Of a DNA stretch of 64,000 nucleotides, positions 60,831 through 64,000 are shown in pieces (the first letter of the stretch is position 1; every line of letters begins with the position of its first letter). The stretch is from contig NC_077248.1 of assembly GCF_947179165.1 (NCBI RefSeq), forward strand, positions 7,995,256-8,059,255, written 5' to 3'. The notes under the pieces were generated by a model. It was not told where the DNA came from, ran no database searches, and saw nothing but the letters and a program-made list of their open reading frames with translations. The position numbers and the translations under genes were made by a program. The DNA is from Solanum dulcamara. Its lineage: Eukaryota > Streptophyta > Magnoliopsida > Solanales > Solanaceae.

Positions 60831-61779
60831 ATTGGTTAAAAAAATTTAAAAAATATTCGCTAAAAAAATAAGTTTCTTAAAAATGAAAAAAATGAACTCT
60901 AGTAAAAAAAAAAAAAACAAATTCCACAAATAACATTCTAAAAATATTAATATACCCTTCTCACCCTCCAACACCTCTTATCTTCACTATTGTAACCAAC
61001 AAAGTGATCACTTAGGTAAACAGAAAGCTTATATTCCGTTATATCTATTTATTAATTTGCTGCAATATAGAGGGGTGAGGCGGGCAAGACGTAAGCCTCG
61101 AGATATGCCCTTTTTAATAAAATAGTATAACAATACAAAAATGTATAAGGTACTTTAAAAGTTAAAAAAAATTAAGAAACTAATTTTAAAAAATATCTAG
61201 CATATTTTTACAAGTATAAACAGTAATAGTGTTAAAGTTAGGGTAAACAACATAAATTCCACTAGTTTAGTACCTAATTAGTTTTCTTTTCTTTCTTTTA
61301 ATTTGCATAATTACGGATCGTACCATATTTTTCACCTCGAATACATGTAGTATCTGAGATATGTAATAGGCTGAAACATAACATTAAATCTAACTAATTA
61401 AGGGATGTAACTAAAAGTCATAAACTTTTTACAGGCTAGCGTAGTAAAAAATAATAATCAAAACAATCAAAATCCTTCCATTTTTTGGGAGATTCAACAA
61501 ACTTTACACTTCTTCTCAATATATTTTTCTTCAACAATTTTTGAGCTTCAACGATGGCCAATATTATTATTTGGTTGAAACATTTCGTATTGTGGATTTC
61601 TGGTGATATTTATGATGGATATAAAATTGATGGAATCATTATCAAGAATAGTGCTACTTGCAAGAAAGTCAGAAAAAACGGAAAAGGAGGAAGAAAAAAA
61701 GAAAAGGTAGAGGAAGAAAAAGCAGCAACAAAAAGAAAAAGTAGAGGAAGAAAAAGGTACAACTTTTTCTTTTAACGCG
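60831..61779. other. AT-rich spacer
   Basis: No supported gene. The 73-residue frame at 61554-61775 starts with a hydrophobic stretch and ends in Lys/Arg/Glu-rich low-complexity sequence; its location next to a copia LTR and its composition make it doubtful. Part of this region may be the start of that LTR. Confidence 0.4.
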
Positions 61780-62171
61780 TATATGCGTTTGACAGAAATG
61801 CACCGCGTAAATTGTTATGCGTTTTTGCTTCTATAAATAGAGGGTATCTTGCCCTCATTTAATTCATCCCAGAAAGAGAGAGTAAGAATACAAAGAGAGT
61901 TATACACCAAGATAAATATTTTAGTCTTGAGTGTCCTATTTAGTAGTTGTTCCTTTTACAAGAGGGAAGTGTTAGTTGTTGTTTTCTCCTTGTATTTGAG
62001 AGCAGTATACTCCATATTTTAATAGTGAGATCCTTCTCCCCCCCCCCCCCCCCCCCGTGATTTTTCCCCTCTATCTGTTTGAGAGGTTTCCACATAAAAT
62101 TCTCGTATCCAATTTATTTTCATATTTATTGTCATATCAAACTTTAGTTGTGGTGCTTCCTCCCCCCAACA
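61780..62171 (+). repeat. 5' LTR (start uncertain)
   Basis: The right end CCCCCCAACA is fixed by the primer-binding site. A TATA box CTATAAATAG lies at 61831-61840. AATAGTGAGATCCTTCTCC followed by a run of 19 C (62038-62056) is a wording I know from Tnt1-like LTRs. The left border is a guess. Confidence 0.6.
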
Positions 62172-62172
62172 G

Positions 62173-62184
62173 TGGTATCAGAGT
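62173..62184 (+). promoter_or_regulatory. Primer-binding site, initiator-Met tRNA type
   Basis: TGGTATCAGAGT lies one base after the LTR end, the standard copia site. Confidence 0.85.
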
Positions 62185-62331
62185 CCTCGATTATTCTGTC
62201 TGTTTTATGCGAAGGTACTATCTATAAATAGTAACTTTTTCTGAATAGTAAATTTGGGTGACGGTATATTTTATCACGATTGTTCGCAAAAATATTCAGA
62301 AATAATCTAGAAGGGTGTGAAGCAAATAACA

Positions 62332-63190
62332 ATGTCGAGTACAACAAAGTTTGACGTTGAAAAATTCAATGAGACTAATTTCTCATTGTGAAAAATAAAA
62401 ATAAAAGCGATATTTAGAAGAGACAATTGCTTAGCTACAATTGAAGGCAGACCCACAGACGTTGTTGATGACAGCAAGTGGAATGACATAGACAACAACG
62501 CAGTTGTTGATCTACACTTGGCACTAGCTAATCAAGTGTTGTCTAGTGTGGCTGAAAAGCGGACGACGAAGGAAATATGAGATACTCTTACAAGGTTGTA
62601 AGAGGCCAAGTCTTTGCATAATAAAATCTTCTTAAAAAGAAGATTGTATACTCTTCGAATGGCAGAGTCCATGCCAGTTACTGAACACATCAATACTTTG
62701 AATACTCTGTTTTCGCAACTTACAACAATGGGTTGCAAAATAGAGGGGACTGAACGTGCGGAGCTTCTACTTCAAAGTCTACCTGACTCGTATGATCAAC
62801 TCATCATCAACCTGACGAACAATACATATAATCTAGTTTTCGATGAAATTGCAGCCACTGTCTTAGAAGAAAAAAATCGGCGCAAAAATAAGGAAAACAG
62901 ACAAGCAAGTTCGCAGCAAGCTGAAACTTTGATGATGGTGAGAGGAAGACCAACAGAACGTGGCACAATCATGGTAGATCTCAATCAAGAAGTAAGAAGA
63001 ATATCAAGTGCTACAACTGTGGCAAGAAAGGGAACTTCAAGAAAGATTATCGGTTCAAAAAGAAGAGTGAACACCCTGAGTCATCAAATGCTCAAGGGAA
63101 TGTTGGATGTACCTCGGATGATGGCCATATTTTATGTAGTGAAGCAATATCAAATAATGAAGGCAGAAAATGTTTCACTGATGTCTCGAT
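62332..63190 (+). pseudogene. copia gag pseudogene (Tork/Tnt1-like)
   Basis: ATG at 62332 opens a typical gag (K-F-D-V-E-K-F-N-E-T-N-F-S-L). Stops interrupt it at 62389-62391 (Trp position), 62578-62580 (Trp position) and 62599-62601. The frame then shifts before about 63000. The zinc knuckle is in the shifted frame and is itself damaged: C-Y-N-C-G-K-K-G-N-F-K-K-D-Y has Asn and Tyr in place of the usual His and last Cys. Confidence 0.85.
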
Positions 63191-64000
63191 CATGGACACA
63201 GGAGCAACATGGTACATGACTTCCCGGAGAGAATGGTTCCATCAATATAATCCTATCTCATGAGGGTCTGTGTTTATGGGAGACGATCATGCTTTGGATG
63301 TTATTGGTATTGGGTCCATCAAAATAAAAATATATGATGGCACGATACGCACCATCCAGGAGGTACAACATATAAAAGACTTGAGAAAGAATCTATTGTC
63401 TTTGGTACAATTAGATGATAATGAATGTTTATATAAGACTCATGGTGGAGTCATGAAAATATCCAAAGGAGCGCTTATAGTGATGGAAGCGGAAAAATTT
63501 ACTGAAAATCTATATGTGCTTAAATGTGAAACACACCAAGAAGGAGAAGCATCAACCACGTCAGCAAGTTCATTTGAAGAATCAACGATGATATGGCATC
63601 GTAAACTATGCCATATATCAGAACGAGGTTTGAAGATTCTTGTTGAGCAAAAGCTTCTTCCAGGACTCAAAAAGGCTTCACTACCCTTTTGTGAGTATTG
63701 TGTTACCAACAAGAAAAATAGACTGAAGTTTAGCAGTTCCTCTGCTAAAAGCAAGGAAATACTAGATTTGGTCCACTCTGATGTCTGGCAAGCACCGCTG
63801 GAGTCCCTAGGAGGAGCGAAATATTTTGTGTCATTTATCGAAAATTACTCCAGGAGAAGTTGGGTGTATCCAATCAAGAGAAAGACAAATGTTTCTCCAG
63901 TTTTCAAAGAGTTCAAAGCGCGGGTGAAACTTGAATTTGAAAAAAAGATCAAGTGTTTGAGGACAGATAATGGAGGAGAATACACTTGTGATGAATTTGA
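63191..64000 (+). pseudogene. copia pol, protease to integrase, cut by the window end
   Basis: Protease active site D-T-G-A at 63195-63206. One TGA at 63261-63263 interrupts the frame; after it the frame stays open to the window end. It encodes the rest of the protease, the GAG-pre-integrase zinc region (W-H-R-K-L-C-H and C-E-Y-C) and the integrase core with H-S-D-V-W (first catalytic Asp, near 63780) and T-D-N-G-G-E-Y (second, near 63970). Whether the remainder is intact cannot be seen. Confidence 0.85.

Larger units (their letters stand above)
61780..64000 (+). mobile_element. Tork/Tnt1-like Ty1/copia element, running off the right edge
   Basis: LTR end (to 62171), primer-binding site (62173-62184), gag (62332 to about 63100) and the first part of pol (protease, GAG-pre-integrase, integrase) are present in order. 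The window ends inside the integrase core. The start of the LTR is not resolved. The gag and integrase style matches the Tork/Tnt1 group as I know it; the lineage was not tested. Confidence 0.85.

Noticed and set aside
61554..61775. Small protein with a hydrophobic start and basic tail
   Set aside because: The tail is A/G-rich low-complexity sequence next to a copia LTR; no support for a gene.

Overview
The window is plant nuclear DNA, most likely from a Solanaceae species (Solanum or a close relative). The evidence is a Solanaceae-type RGA-class CC-NB-LRR gene, SINE fragments resembling the Au and TS families, many Ty1/copia and Ty3/gypsy remnants, introns with GT-AG borders and AT-rich spacers. 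No species name can be fixed from the sequence alone.

Only three genes look intact. (1) An intronless CC-NB-LRR immune receptor lies at 11945-15691 (+). (2) An intronless EamA/SLC35F-type membrane transporter lies at 49263-50465 (+). (3) A ten-exon poly(A)-binding protein gene of the PAB7-like type lies at 52896-59204 (+); the joined exons give 1890 nt (629 residues plus stop) with consistent phases. A 51-bp minisatellite fills part of its first intron. The three genes are not functionally linked.

The rest is mostly repeats. 1-1085 is the 3' end of a copia element cut by the window edge. 2.35-4.3 kb holds a decayed exon followed by two 38-bp TGATACATAA arrays in a larger duplication. 6344-11640 is a degenerate copia element on the minus strand, ending about 300 bp upstream of the immune receptor. 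15.7-20.9 kb downstream of the receptor holds duplicated noncoding blocks, a SINE and a Helitron-like 3' end. 21-26.3 kb is AT-rich DNA with tandem duplications, another SINE candidate and a Stowaway-like MITE.

26355-36465 is a decayed chromovirus-type gypsy element. Two solo LTRs with readable target-site duplications and a SINE fragment are nested in it. 37.4-41.0 kb holds a further gypsy LTR and a copia gag remnant. 42.0-42.6 kb is a degenerate array of alternating GATACC/GGTATC motifs. 42967-48349 is a full-length copia element with 239-bp LTRs and a perfect 5-bp target duplication, but its gag and pol are broken. A Tork/Tnt1-like copia element starts near 61.8 kb and runs off the right edge inside its integrase.

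I did not find a convincing new biological system. The most unusual features are three different short-repeat arrays (38-bp, 51-bp, and the dyad GATACC array), a palindrome conserved between two copia LTR types, and the nested retroelements at 26-36 kb.
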